DNA of 10,269 nucleotides from MGML01 sp964493985 (GCA_964493985.1 CAZBQL010000104.1:1-10269); one strand, 5' to 3'. Positions 1-6,236 are shown, numbered from the stretch's first letter. Notes: generated by a model from the letters alone, not told the origin. Made by a program: numbers and translations.

Positions 1-152
1 TCGTCGTCGAGTTCTCCACTCTGGGCCTTGCGGAACGACCTGATACCCTTACCTATCGCTCCTCCGACCTGTGGAAGTTTACCTACTCCGAAGATAATAA
101 GGATAATCACTACGATTAAAGCGATTTCCCATGGCCCCATACGAAATGGCAT
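1..152 (-). CDS. tatA: Sec-independent protein translocase subunit TatA (3' part off window)
   Basis: Only the first 50 codons are in the window and the rest runs off the left edge. The visible protein begins MPFRMGPWEIALIVVIILII and continues with FGVGKLPQVGGAIGKGIRSF. This is the TatA/TatE layout: one short N-terminal membrane helix (about residues 8-21), the FG hinge, then an amphipathic helix with GKLPQVG and KGIRSFRKAQ. TatA oligomerises in the cytoplasmic membrane and works with TatC to export folded twin-arginine proteins. The start ATG is at 152-150, preceded by a purine-rich GGGGGGACAAGAAGAG. An internal ATG at residue 5 is the alternative start. A good promoter lies just upstream. 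TatA and TatB are hard to separate on a fragment, but the KLPQVGGAIGKGIR sequence favours TatA. Confidence 0.9.
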   Translation of the reverse strand, partial: MPFRMGPWEIALIVVIILIIFGVGKLPQVGGAIGKGIRSFRKAQSGELDD

Positions 153-206
153 CTCTTCTTGTCCCCCCGGATTTAGTCTCCCAGTATATATTTCCTGCCA
201 ATTCGT

Positions 207-235
207 ATGTTAGTCCATTTGTAACATAAAGTCAA
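207..235 (-). promoter_or_regulatory. Sigma-70-type promoter of tatA
   Basis: On the minus strand, TTGACT (230-235) is followed by a 17-base spacer and TAACAT (207-212). The -35 box matches consensus at 5 of 6 positions and the -10 box at 4 of 6, including the key first, second and last bases. Transcription would start near 200 and give a leader of roughly 48 nt. The large palindrome at 251-285 sits about 15 bases upstream of the -35 box. Confidence 0.6.
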
Positions 236-250
236 ATATTCGGGTGGAAA

Positions 251-285
251 ATGAAGTCGGTCCGACTCAGTCGGACCGACTTCAT
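251..285 (-). terminator. Perfect 35-bp palindrome, likely terminator of the sigma/anti-sigma operon
   Basis: ATGAAGTCGGTCCGACT, a central C, then AGTCGGACCGACTTCAT form perfect 17-bp arms. The palindrome starts 18 bases after the anti-sigma stop codon, where an intrinsic terminator is expected. The T tract that follows on the minus strand is short (CATTTTCC), so termination may be partial. Within each arm the motif GTCGG-N-CCGAC is itself a small palindrome. A DNA-binding (operator) role for the adjacent tatA promoter is therefore also possible. Confidence 0.6.
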
Positions 286-303
286 GCAGGGCAGAGGTTG
301 AGC

Positions 304-2232
304 CTATTCTCCCTGGGTAACCACAAACCATCCTTCGAGAAGTTCACCTGAGTCATCCAGTGGAGCGGTGATTTCGACCGGTTCGTTGAAGTCACGGTAG
401 TAGGTGATGGTTTGTTGCGTCGATTCGTGTGAAAGGTCGTCAACGGCGAGAGTATTAGCTTCAAGCAATCGGTCGGTTATTACTCTCTTTCGCAAGATGT
501 AATCGTCTTTCCCTATCCAGTATTCGTAGATCGTTTCTTTAGCACGTTGGAAGTCTTCCATTCCTTCCCAACTTTGTTCAGGATCCATCTTGTACATATC
601 ATCATCCTGTGTTTCGTTGTATTCGATCAAAGACTCAATATAGAGAGGACGATACCATTCAAGGTATTTTTCAGTATCCACGATTCCCCGGAAATGATAG
701 CAGTCGGTACCGTTTATCTCTTCCTCCGGTAATACTTCGATATTAAAGAGCATCTCCATCATCTTGCGTGTTTCTTCCCCGGTAGGACCCCCGGTATTTA
801 CATCACTTGTGCTCTTCAACGGTTCTCCAAATCCCCTGGAATATAGCTGATCACCGATAAGGATTGTTTCGATATCCGTTGCCATAAAGGTACTTACTGC
901 TTTATATTCTTCGGTAGGCTGTATTAGTTTACGGTACTGGTTATACCCACCGTATGCTGATAGACCGTGGCGGGATATCATCCATTCACCTTCGACGTAT
1001 TGCCATGTTGTTGACTCTTGTCTGTATGAATCCAGTTTCTCGGTAACGGCGGCGGCCTTTAACAATTCAGCGGGTATTACCTCGTCTTCGCCGGGTGTTT
1101 TTGCTACAGCGGCAACTTCCGGTGTGTCGGACTCCTCTGGAATCTCCAGTGATTCGAGAGTATAAGATGTCCATCCTGCCAGGAGTTCACCGGATTCATC
1201 CAGCGGAGCCTCAATAGTGATGTCCTCGTTGAGATCGTAGTAGTGCAGCAGTCCGGTGGACCTGTACTTATTCCAGTCGGAGACTTCGCCTTTTCTGGTC
1301 TCAGAAGTAAACTTTGCCTGGCGAAGCAGGTAATCATCTTTTCCGATCCAGAATTCGAACGTCATATCCTGGGTGCGTGAACGGGCATTGCTGTCTTCAA
1401 TGAAATCTTCGAGGCTGGTTGTCATACCCCACGGGAGAGTCTTGTCCATACGATAATACATTCTTTCGAGAACAGGTCGGTAAGATTCCAGGTATTTTTC
1501 CATGTCGACCTCACCGCTGTAGTGATAACATTCCGTGCCGTCTATAACCTCGTCCTCAAGTGTTTCGACTTCAACCAACATATTCAGATATTCAAAAGTC
1601 TTCTCTTCTGTCAGTTGCAGTTGGTCGAAATATTCGGATTCAATTTTCGTAGTAACCGGTATGTTCTGATACAATGTATCACCGATCACGATTTGTTCCA
1701 TTGAACCGTCCAGGCCGGGTGTTTTGTACGTATAGCTTTCGGATGAAATGTAAAACCGGTCAGGCGCAACGTATTCGATCTCGGCATGGAAACTGTGGAC
1801 AGATTCCTCCGATGGACTGTCCTGGTGATAGTCGTCTTTTTCGTACTTGAAAGAGCTTAACTTGCTGGTAGCTGCATATGCTTTGGCTATGACACCGGAA
1901 GTATCTTCGGATGTGCCGAAGGGCTGAAGCGCCAGGACGAGGGCAACGATAACCACGACAGGCACGGCTATCAGGGCAGGACGCAGAAAACGTTTAAAGC
2001 CAAAACTTGTTTTCATGCTTCTTATTTCCTCCATTATTTTTTCTTTCATGTCAGGGATATTGGAAGTTGCACGGAGTGAAAAGAGGTCTTCCCGTGCTTT
2101 TCTGTAGTCGGCCAGTGTAATCCGGCACGTTACACAGTCTTTAAGATGTTCTTCGATGAAATCACGCTGGGTTTCGCTTAACTCACCGTCAGCGTAAGCC
2201 AGCAGCAGCTCCTGTAGATCCTTGCAGTCCAT
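304..2232 (-). CDS. Membrane-anchored anti-sigma factor with two LolA-like external domains
   Basis: Residues 1-55 form a zinc-binding anti-sigma (zf-HC2) domain with C3 and the signature H29-x3-C33-x2-C36. Residues 83-102 are a single hydrophobic membrane segment (PALIAVPVVVIVALVLAL). The rest should lie outside the cytoplasm. It holds two tandem copies of one domain, about 112-355 and 395-642, joined by an acidic linker rich in Pro, Ala and Glu. Matching landmarks are DGTECYHYSG/NGTDCYHFRG (C235 and C511), EKYLESYRP/EKYLEWYRP, WIGKDDYLLR/WIGKDDYILR and APLDESGELLAGW/APLDDSGELLEGW. They resemble LolA/RseB-type lipid- or lipoprotein-binding folds, although that fold assignment is from pattern and not from a search. 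The ATG shares a base with the sigma stop (TAATG) and follows a GAGGAGAA ribosome site, so the pair is translationally coupled. The inferred role is to hold the adjacent ECF sigma factor until an envelope signal arrives. At 642 aa it is much longer than typical anti-sigma factors. Confidence 0.85.
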   Translation of the reverse strand: MDCKDLQELLLAYADGELSETQRDFIEEHLKDCVTCRITLADYRKAREDLFSLRATSNIPDMKEKIMEEIRSMKTSFGFKRFLRPALIAVPVVVIVALVLALQPFGTSEDTSGVIAKAYAATSKLSSFKYEKDDYHQDSPSEESVHSFHAEIEYVAPDRFYISSESYTYKTPGLDGSMEQIVIGDTLYQNIPVTTKIESEYFDQLQLTEEKTFEYLNMLVEVETLEDEVIDGTECYHYSGEVDMEKYLESYRPVLERMYYRMDKTLPWGMTTSLEDFIEDSNARSRTQDMTFEFWIGKDDYLLRQAKFTSETRKGEVSDWNKYRSTGLLHYYDLNEDITIEAPLDESGELLAGWTSYTLESLEIPEESDTPEVAAVAKTPGEDEVIPAELLKAAAVTEKLDSYRQESTTWQYVEGEWMISRHGLSAYGGYNQYRKLIQPTEEYKAVSTFMATDIETILIGDQLYSRGFGEPLKSTSDVNTGGPTGEETRKMMEMLFNIEVLPEEEINGTDCYHFRGIVDTEKYLEWYRPLYIESLIEYNETQDDDMYKMDPEQSWEGMEDFQRAKETIYEYWIGKDDYILRKRVITDRLLEANTLAVDDLSHESTQQTITYYRDFNEPVEITAPLDDSGELLEGWFVVTQGE

Positions 2233-2765
2233 TATTCTTCTCCTCTGTCGTATAATCGCCGAAATACCTGCACACCCCTGGTAACTCTTTTTCGAACGGC
2301 TTCTTCGGAGATACCCATCGTTTCGGCGATTTCCCGGTACTTGAATCCCTCGACATAATGAAGCACCACACAGATTCTCTGGTCGTAAGGAATTTTGCTT
2401 AATGCTTCCTTGATCGCAATCTCTTCGACCGGTGTACCGGGATTTGTTCCATTATTTCGGGATTCGGATTTCAGTATATTTTCAAAAGGTATAAAGGTAA
2501 CCAGTTTTTTCCTTCGAAGGTGCTGTATTGCGGTATTAGTGGCGATGCGATAGAGCCAGGCGTTGAGTTTCAGTTCGCTGTCCGTTTTCAGGATACTCCG
2601 GTATGCTTTTATGAACGTTTCCTGTGTCAGGTCTTTCGCGGTCTCATAATCACCTGTCAGCCGGTACAGGTAACGGGTGATCGGGACCTGGTATCGATCG
2701 ATCACCTGTTCAAAAGCATCCGGGTTGCCGGCGCGGATCCTGGCTATTAACGCTACTGCTTCCAA
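2232..2765 (-). CDS. ECF-family RNA polymerase sigma factor
   Basis: This is a 177-aa ECF (group 4) sigma factor, a normal length for the family. Region 2 runs from about AFEQVIDRYQ through DLTQETFIKAYRSI (core binding and -10 recognition) to LNAWLYRIATNTAIQHLRRK. Region 4 is SKIPYDQRICVVLHYVEGF followed by the helix-turn-helix YREIAETMGISEEAVRKRV. The start chosen is TTG at 2765-2763, because AAAGGAGAGA sits five bases upstream and the protein then begins LEAVALIARIRAG, a typical ECF N-terminus. The open frame continues upstream to 2930, but that extension is Tyr/Arg/Ile-rich, unlike the family, and spans inverted repeats. The gene overlaps the anti-sigma gene by one base. Such pairs are usually autoregulated, but no clear ECF-type promoter (GGAAC and CGTC-like boxes) was found upstream. 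Confidence 0.92.
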   Translation of the reverse strand: MEAVALIARIRAGNPDAFEQVIDRYQVPITRYLYRLTGDYETAKDLTQETFIKAYRSILKTDSELKLNAWLYRIATNTAIQHLRRKKLVTFIPFENILKSESRNNGTNPGTPVEEIAIKEALSKIPYDQRICVVLHYVEGFKYREIAETMGISEEAVRKRVTRGVQVFRRLYDRGEE

Positions 2766-2770
2766 CTGGG

Positions 2771-2780
2771 TCTCTCCTTT
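2771..2780 (-). promoter_or_regulatory. Ribosome binding site fixing the TTG start of the sigma gene
   Basis: The minus strand reads AAAGGAGAGA, then CCCAG, then TTG. This is the only strong Shine-Dalgarno sequence in the open frame, and it decides for the TTG at 2765 over upstream starts. Confidence 0.7.
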
Positions 2781-2784
2781 TTGC

Positions 2785-2825
2785 CGTTCTATATATAAGA
2801 ACGTCCGGCAGTTGATAAACCGGAC
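2785..2825 (-). promoter_or_regulatory. Two adjacent inverted repeats in the sigma gene leader
   Basis: On the minus strand GTCCGG, 11 bases, CCGGAC (2820-2825 with 2803-2808) is followed directly by CGTTCT, 7 AT-only bases, AGAACG (2798-2803 with 2785-2790). The two repeats share one base. They lie 20-60 bases upstream of the TTG start. They could be two small RNA hairpins in the leader or a pair of operator half-sites. A TATAAT at 2842-2847 could place them inside the transcript, but it has no convincing -35 partner. Confidence 0.45.
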
Positions 2826-2984
2826 ATATACGAAACGGGACATTATATATTTACATATAGAAACCGGCCTGTATAGACTTTTTTCAACGTGAATAAGTAG
2901 TGAACCTGGAATACAGAGATTGACAGACAAGACGACTGAATTGAAGTAGTGAATTTATAGCGCAGAATCCGGATAATGATCAGC

Positions 2985-3109
2985 TGTCATCCTGAGACGA
3001 CGAAGGAGGACGAAGGATCCCATTGCATATTGGAGTAATGCCAACGTATAGAATAAGCAAAGGTTATTCAACACTGAGACGGGATTCTTCGCTACGCTCA
3101 GAATGACAC
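2985..3109. repeat. MITE-like dispersed repeat with imperfect terminal inverted repeats
   Basis: The left end reads TGTCATCCTGAG...CGAAGGATCCC (2985-3021). The reverse complement of the right end reads TGTCATTCTGAGCGTAG then CGAAGAATCCC (3081-3109). The left arm carries about nine extra bases in its middle. The roughly 60 bases between the arms have no coding content. From memory, GTCATTCTGAG...CGAAGAATC is a very common intergenic repeat motif in bacteria, including Chloroflexota. The whole element would fold into a long hairpin. It fills much of the gene-free stretch 2766-3219. I see nothing else definite in the rest of that gap apart from the sigma leader. Confidence 0.7.
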
Positions 3110-3219
3110 AGACTTCATTATTAAAATAATTAGTTCCCAGTAAGCAACGTGCAAATTGAAAAAAAGTTCGAGTGGTATCTTGAATAAAATGAGAAGGAGG
3201 AAGGTTTACAACCTGTGTG

Positions 3220-4704
3220 TTACCAGGTTTCTGTGGTAGCTACCTTGTAGAAATGGTAACCATAAATTGAGAGTACGATAAACCGTCCGAATTTTGCAGG
3301 GGATCGTACGAGGTAAGAAAGAAACAGCTTCCAGTAATGTCTTCTTCCCTCGCCCCTGATACCAATATGCCATATTGAGCCGAATACTGCCTTGAAGTGA
3401 TGTAGCTGTAGTTTCCCGGCTTGCGTTCTTGGAGGTTTATATACCTTCATAAAGGTCTTTATTCTTTCGTAATACTGTTTAGGAGAATAGATATAATTAA
3501 TAACCTGCCTGTATCCGCTGATAAGTGTCTCGGTGTTCATCACAGGTATAAAATTAAGCGATGAATCTGTATTATTACCACTCATAGTTTTCAGCAGGCG
3601 ATTTTCTTCCTGGAGCCGCTTGTACAGCTTCGTACCGAGAGGAGCGTTTAAAAGTCCAACCATCGCGGTAACGATACCGCTTTTCTGTATGAAATCTATT
3701 TGCGTCTGGAAAATCGATTCGGTATCGTTATCGAAGCCGATAATAAATCCTCCCTGTACCTCAAGACCTAGTTCCTGGAGTTTCTTGACTGACGCCACAA
3801 GGTCGCGGTTCTGATTCTGGACTTTCGTGCATTCGACCAGACTATCTTCATTGGGTGTTTCGATGCCGATAAACACAACATCAAATCCTGCTTCCACCAT
3901 CAGCCGGATCAGTTCATCATCATCGGCGAGATTAATGGATACTTCAGTGTAGAGGACGAAAGGATATTTCTTATTTTTACGCCATTCTACGAGGGCAGGG
4001 AGTATCTCGGATTTCAGTTTCTTTTTATTGCCGATGAAATTGTCGTCGACAATAAAGAGACTTCCCCTCCAGCCATGCTCGTAAAGTGAGTCCATTTCCG
4101 CGATAAACTGGTCCTTTGTCTTTGTCCTGGGAACATGGCCGTTCAGCACGACGATATCACAGAATTCACAGTCATAAGGACATCCCCGTGAGTATTGCAG
4201 ATTCATCGAAGAGTAATGCTTCATATCAAGCAATGACCACATAGGTACTGGAGTATAAGTGATGTCAGGCCGTTCTTCTGACTGGTAAACATGCCTTGCT
4301 TTACCTTTTTCCAGATCAGCCAGGAAAGGTTGAAGGGTGCTCTCGGCTTCCCCGAGAACGAAATGATCGATCCCTTCGAATTCCATGTACCCGGTAGTGA
4401 ACAGAGGACCCCCGGCGACCGTTTTCACGCCAAGTCTATTGCACTGGGTAACTATTCTCCGAACAGAATCTTTCTGGACTTCCATCGCAGAGATAAAAAC
4501 AAAATCGGCCCACTCGATATCATTATCGGTGAGCCTGCTGATATTCATGTCTACAAGTTTTTTCTCCCATTTTTCAGGGAGCATTGCCGCTACAGTCAGC
4601 AAACCAAGCGGCGGGAAAGCCGCTTTTTTGGAGACGAATTTTAAGGCGTGTTTAAAGCTCCAGAAAGTATCCGGGTACTGGGGGTAGACTAAAAGTATTT
4701 TCAT
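3220..4704 (-). CDS. B12-binding domain radical SAM protein (DUF4070-type)
   Basis: A 494-aa protein. Residues 1-140 form a cobalamin-binding Rossmann-like domain (MKILLVYPQYP, PPLGLLTVAAMLP, VDMNISRL, VAGGPLFTTG, FVLGEAEST). The classical DxHxxG histidine motif is absent, as is common in this family. The radical SAM core follows, with its 4Fe-4S motif C175-x3-C179-x2-C182 (RGCPYDCEFC) and then FIVDDNFIGNKKK and GFDVVFIGIETP. The C-terminal region (from about 345, with SGYRQVINYIYSPKQYYERI) matches the DUF4070 style that accompanies such enzymes. HpnP-type hopanoid methylases belong to this broad architecture, but the substrate here cannot be read from the sequence. The tail (about 455-490) is hydrophobic/aromatic and may touch the membrane. 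The ATG at 4704 follows AAGGAA at close range. It starts 32 bases after rpsU ends, so the two are probably co-transcribed. Confidence 0.9.
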   Translation of the reverse strand: MKILLVYPQYPDTFWSFKHALKFVSKKAAFPPLGLLTVAAMLPEKWEKKLVDMNISRLTDNDIEWADFVFISAMEVQKDSVRRIVTQCNRLGVKTVAGGPLFTTGYMEFEGIDHFVLGEAESTLQPFLADLEKGKARHVYQSEERPDITYTPVPMWSLLDMKHYSSMNLQYSRGCPYDCEFCDIVVLNGHVPRTKTKDQFIAEMDSLYEHGWRGSLFIVDDNFIGNKKKLKSEILPALVEWRKNKKYPFVLYTEVSINLADDDELIRLMVEAGFDVVFIGIETPNEDSLVECTKVQNQNRDLVASVKKLQELGLEVQGGFIIGFDNDTESIFQTQIDFIQKSGIVTAMVGLLNAPLGTKLYKRLQEENRLLKTMSGNNTDSSLNFIPVMNTETLISGYRQVINYIYSPKQYYERIKTFMKVYKPPRTQAGKLQLHHFKAVFGSIWHIGIRGEGRRHYWKLFLSYLVRSPAKFGRFIVLSIYGYHFYKVATTETW

Positions 4705-4736
4705 TCAATTCCTTAAGGTTAAGCGTGGGTAATTAT

Positions 4737-4937
4737 CTACCTCTGCCCGGAGTTCATCTGGCGTCGTCTTCTCCTGGCGCTTTTCTGCGCTTTCATCCTT
4801 TCCTTCTCCCCGCGGGAGACGAAATGGCGATAGACTTTCGCTTCACGCAGAACGCCGCTGGTCTGCACCATCCTCTGAAAACGGCGCAGCAGTGATTCCT
4901 GTGATTCGCCTTCTCTTATCGATACCTGCATAGACAT
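4737..4937 (-). CDS. rpsU: Small ribosomal subunit protein bS21
   Basis: A 66-aa basic protein starting MSMQVSIREGESQESLLRRF and ending in an Arg/Lys-rich tail (QKSARRRRRQMNSGQR). REGES-x-E-x-LLRRF, the following helix (REAKVYRHFVSRGEKERMK) and the basic tail are diagnostic for bS21, which binds the 30S subunit near the anti-Shine-Dalgarno helix. Start choice is uncertain. ATG at 4937 has only a weak GGGTG upstream. The second ATG at 4931 (MQVSIREGES) gives the usual bS21 N-terminus and lies about where a TATAAT box at 4940-4945 would place the transcript start. A strong hairpin (4961-5000) lies 23 bases upstream. The zinc-ribbon gene is upstream and the radical SAM gene downstream. Confidence 0.93.
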   Translation of the reverse strand: MSMQVSIREGESQESLLRRFQRMVQTSGVLREAKVYRHFVSRGEKERMKAQKSARRRRRQMNSGQR

Positions 4938-4939
4938 CT

Positions 4940-4970
4940 ATTATACACCCGTGTTCCAAGGATATTGCAA
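4940..4970 (-). promoter_or_regulatory. rpsU: Candidate promoter of rpsU
   Basis: On the minus strand TTGCAA (4965-4970), a long 19-base spacer and a perfect TATAAT (4940-4945). The -10 box ends two bases before the first ATG, so the transcript would begin at about the second ATG (leaderless). The -35 box lies inside the outer arm of the hairpin at 4961-5000. Read-through from the zinc-ribbon promoter is the alternative source of rpsU mRNA. Confidence 0.4.
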
Positions 4971-5000
4971 GGATAGATTCACATCCATCCCTGCAATATC
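4961..5000 (-). ncRNA. 40-nt stem-loop with 18-bp stem and GUGA tetraloop
   Basis: The minus-strand RNA reads GATATTGCAGGGATGGAT, then GTGA, then ATCTATCCTTGCAATATC. All 18 positions pair, two of them as G-U wobbles, and the loop GUGA is of the stable GNRA class. On the plus strand those two pairs become A-C mismatches, so the structure fits a minus-strand transcript. It begins 22 nt after the zinc-ribbon stop codon and ends 23 nt before the rpsU ATG. No U tract follows, so it is not a classical intrinsic terminator. It could be a processing site, a 3'-end stabiliser, or an rpsU control element. Called as a structured RNA element; function unknown. Confidence 0.55.
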
Positions 5001-5022
5001 GTATTTTTCACCTTTTTCTAGT

Positions 5023-5313
5023 CTAGTTTCTGACTTTCCGGTAGCAATCACTGCAGTAAACCGGTCTGTCGCCACGAGGCTCGAACGGTACTTCGGTATC
5101 CTTACCGCATTCGGCACATACTACCGGGTACATCTGTCGTCTCGCTCCGAAACCACTTCCGTATCGCTGGCTTTTTCTCGCCTGGCGGCACTCAGGACAG
5201 CGTTTCGGTTCATTGACATATCCTTTTGACTGGAAAAATTCCTGCTCCTCAGCACTAAATGTGAAGGTTGTTCCACAATCAGAACACTGGAGGGACCTGT
5301 CTTCAAAACTCAT
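5023..5313 (-). CDS. Small protein with two zinc-ribbon modules
   Basis: A 96-aa protein beginning MSFEDRSLQCSDCGTTFTFS. It has four CxxC knuckles: C10/C13 with C39/C42, and C66/C69 with C87/C90. The first pair, with EEQEFFQSKGYVNEPKRCPEC, matches the 'probable zinc-ribbon' family (zf-trcl type). The second pair has the CxxC-x17-CxxC spacing of a described small domain. Each module should bind one zinc ion. The molecular role of these families is not established, and nucleic-acid binding or a translation-related role is only a guess. The start is ATG at 5313 because AGGAGGTCATCTA precedes it. The frame extends 15 codons further to 5358, but that stretch overlaps the leader and ribosome site. 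A strong promoter lies about 100 bases upstream, and rpsU follows. Confidence 0.85.
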   Translation of the reverse strand: MSFEDRSLQCSDCGTTFTFSAEEQEFFQSKGYVNEPKRCPECRQARKSQRYGSGFGARRQMYPVVCAECGKDTEVPFEPRGDRPVYCSDCYRKVRN

Positions 5314-5315
5314 TA

Positions 5316-5355
5316 GATGACCTCCTCTCTCTATATTAGTTAGAGTTCGGTCACC
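5316..5355 (-). promoter_or_regulatory. Leader helix that could cover the zinc-ribbon ribosome site
   Basis: In the minus-strand leader GGUGACC (5349-5355) can pair over all seven bases, one as G-U, with GGUCAUC (5316-5322). The latter includes part of the Shine-Dalgarno AGGAGGUCAUC (5316-5326). Inside it CUCUA (5341-5345) pairs with UAGAG (5329-5333) around a 7-nt loop. This would reduce ribosome access until the helix melts or is remodelled. It is a prediction by eye only. Confidence 0.35.
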
Positions 5356-5419
5356 CAATACTAAAATGATATGTCTTGATATATTGAAGTTTGTAATAAC
5401 CTACACTGTAACCTCAATC

Positions 5420-5448
5420 ATTATATATCAGTTAATATGTCATGTAAA
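5420..5448 (-). promoter_or_regulatory. Strong sigma-70-type promoter of the zinc-ribbon gene
   Basis: On the minus strand TTTACA (5443-5448), exactly 17 bases, then a perfect TATAAT (5420-5425). The start of transcription would be near 5413, giving a leader of about 100 nt. That is long enough for the structure at 5316-5355. The promoter lies just beyond the TrmH gene stop, so the zinc-ribbon/rpsU group is probably a separate transcription unit. Confidence 0.7.
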
Positions 5449-5482
5449 GGTACAGTTACAAAATGAGTGGATTAAGAGTCGA

Positions 5483-6235
5483 TTATATCGAACTCAGGTA
5501 CATGCAGATCACTCCGCAAACGGCAACGTTTAACGATTCCGCCTTTTCAAGGATGATAGGTATTCGTACCCTGTGTTCTGAAATATCAAGGAGTTCTCCT
5601 GAAAGACCGGAAGCTTCGTTTCCGAGAGCGAGTATGAATTTCTTCCGGTTTTTAAGGACTGACGGACCTTCCCTACCAGCCAGGTCCGCGGCAATAACAG
5701 CATAACCTTTGTCCTGAAGTTGCCGGATGAGTTTCAGATACCCGGACGTCCGTCTTATCCATACGGACAATACAGAACCGGCAGTCGACTGAACACATTT
5801 GGGTGAAAGGGGGTCGGCGCTTTTTTCAGTCATAATCACCCCGGAATAACCGAAAGCGGCAGCCGTCCGTATGAGTGTTCCGGCATTACCCGGGTCCTGG
5901 ATATCCTCCAGGAGCAGGAGTTTGTCACCAGGTTCGAGAGGAAGGTCATCTGAGTATATATCCTGAGGTGACTTGACTACAGCCGCTATACACTGCGGTG
6001 TTCGAGTCGAACTGATGGTCTTAAATTGGCTTTCGGTAAGAGAACGAACTGAAAATCCGCCGTATAACGAAGGTGCATTGCCAACAATGAGCACCTCCTC
6101 GATATCACCGGGTCTGGTTACGATTACCTGACTTACAGCTCTTTCTCCTTCCACCAGGAAAGCACCGGCTGAAAGACGCCCTTTCCGGGTGGACAGAGAC
6201 TTATACCATTTCAAAGGTTTTAAAGCGGGAGGCAT
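5483..6235 (-). CDS. TrmH/SpoU-family RNA 2'-O-methyltransferase (YsgA-like)
   Basis: A 250-aa SPOUT-class methyltransferase. It has an N-terminal substrate-binding domain (GAFLVEGERAVSQVI, about 24-38) and then the trefoil-knot catalytic domain. The three SpoU motifs are all intact: motif 1 DPGNAGTLIRTAAAFG (114-129, with N117 and R123), motif 2 ILALGNEASGLS (201-212) and motif 3 IPIILEKAESLNVAVCG (227-243, with S234 and N236). It transfers a methyl group from S-adenosylmethionine to a ribose 2'-OH in rRNA or tRNA. The exact nucleotide cannot be read from the sequence. Length and order fit the YsgA-like branch. The chosen start ATG 6235 lies one base after the GNAT stop (TGA-T-ATG). An in-frame TTG at 6244 would overlap it by eight bases. 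Either way translation is probably coupled to the acetyltransferase gene. Confidence 0.9.
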   Translation of the reverse strand: MPPALKPLKWYKSLSTRKGRLSAGAFLVEGERAVSQVIVTRPGDIEEVLIVGNAPSLYGGFSVRSLTESQFKTISSTRTPQCIAAVVKSPQDIYSDDLPLEPGDKLLLLEDIQDPGNAGTLIRTAAAFGYSGVIMTEKSADPLSPKCVQSTAGSVLSVWIRRTSGYLKLIRQLQDKGYAVIAADLAGREGPSVLKNRKKFILALGNEASGLSGELLDISEHRVRIPIILEKAESLNVAVCGVICMYLSSI

Positions 6236-6236
6236 A

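Noticed and set aside
28..213. Plus-strand open frame of 61 codons at the left edge
   Set aside because: It is antisense to tatA, whose protein is clearly recognisable, and its product has no family features.
2766..2930. N-terminal extension of the sigma factor frame
   Set aside because: The added residues do not look like an ECF sigma N-terminus and cross two inverted repeats. A strong ribosome site supports the TTG at 2765.
3210..3229. AACCTG...CAGGTT hairpin over the radical SAM stop codon
   Set aside because: Only six pairs and no T tract, so it is not a supportable terminator.
5314..5358. 15-codon upstream extension of the zinc-ribbon frame
   Set aside because: The AGGAGGTCATC site directly precedes ATG 5313, and the extension would be translated through that site.
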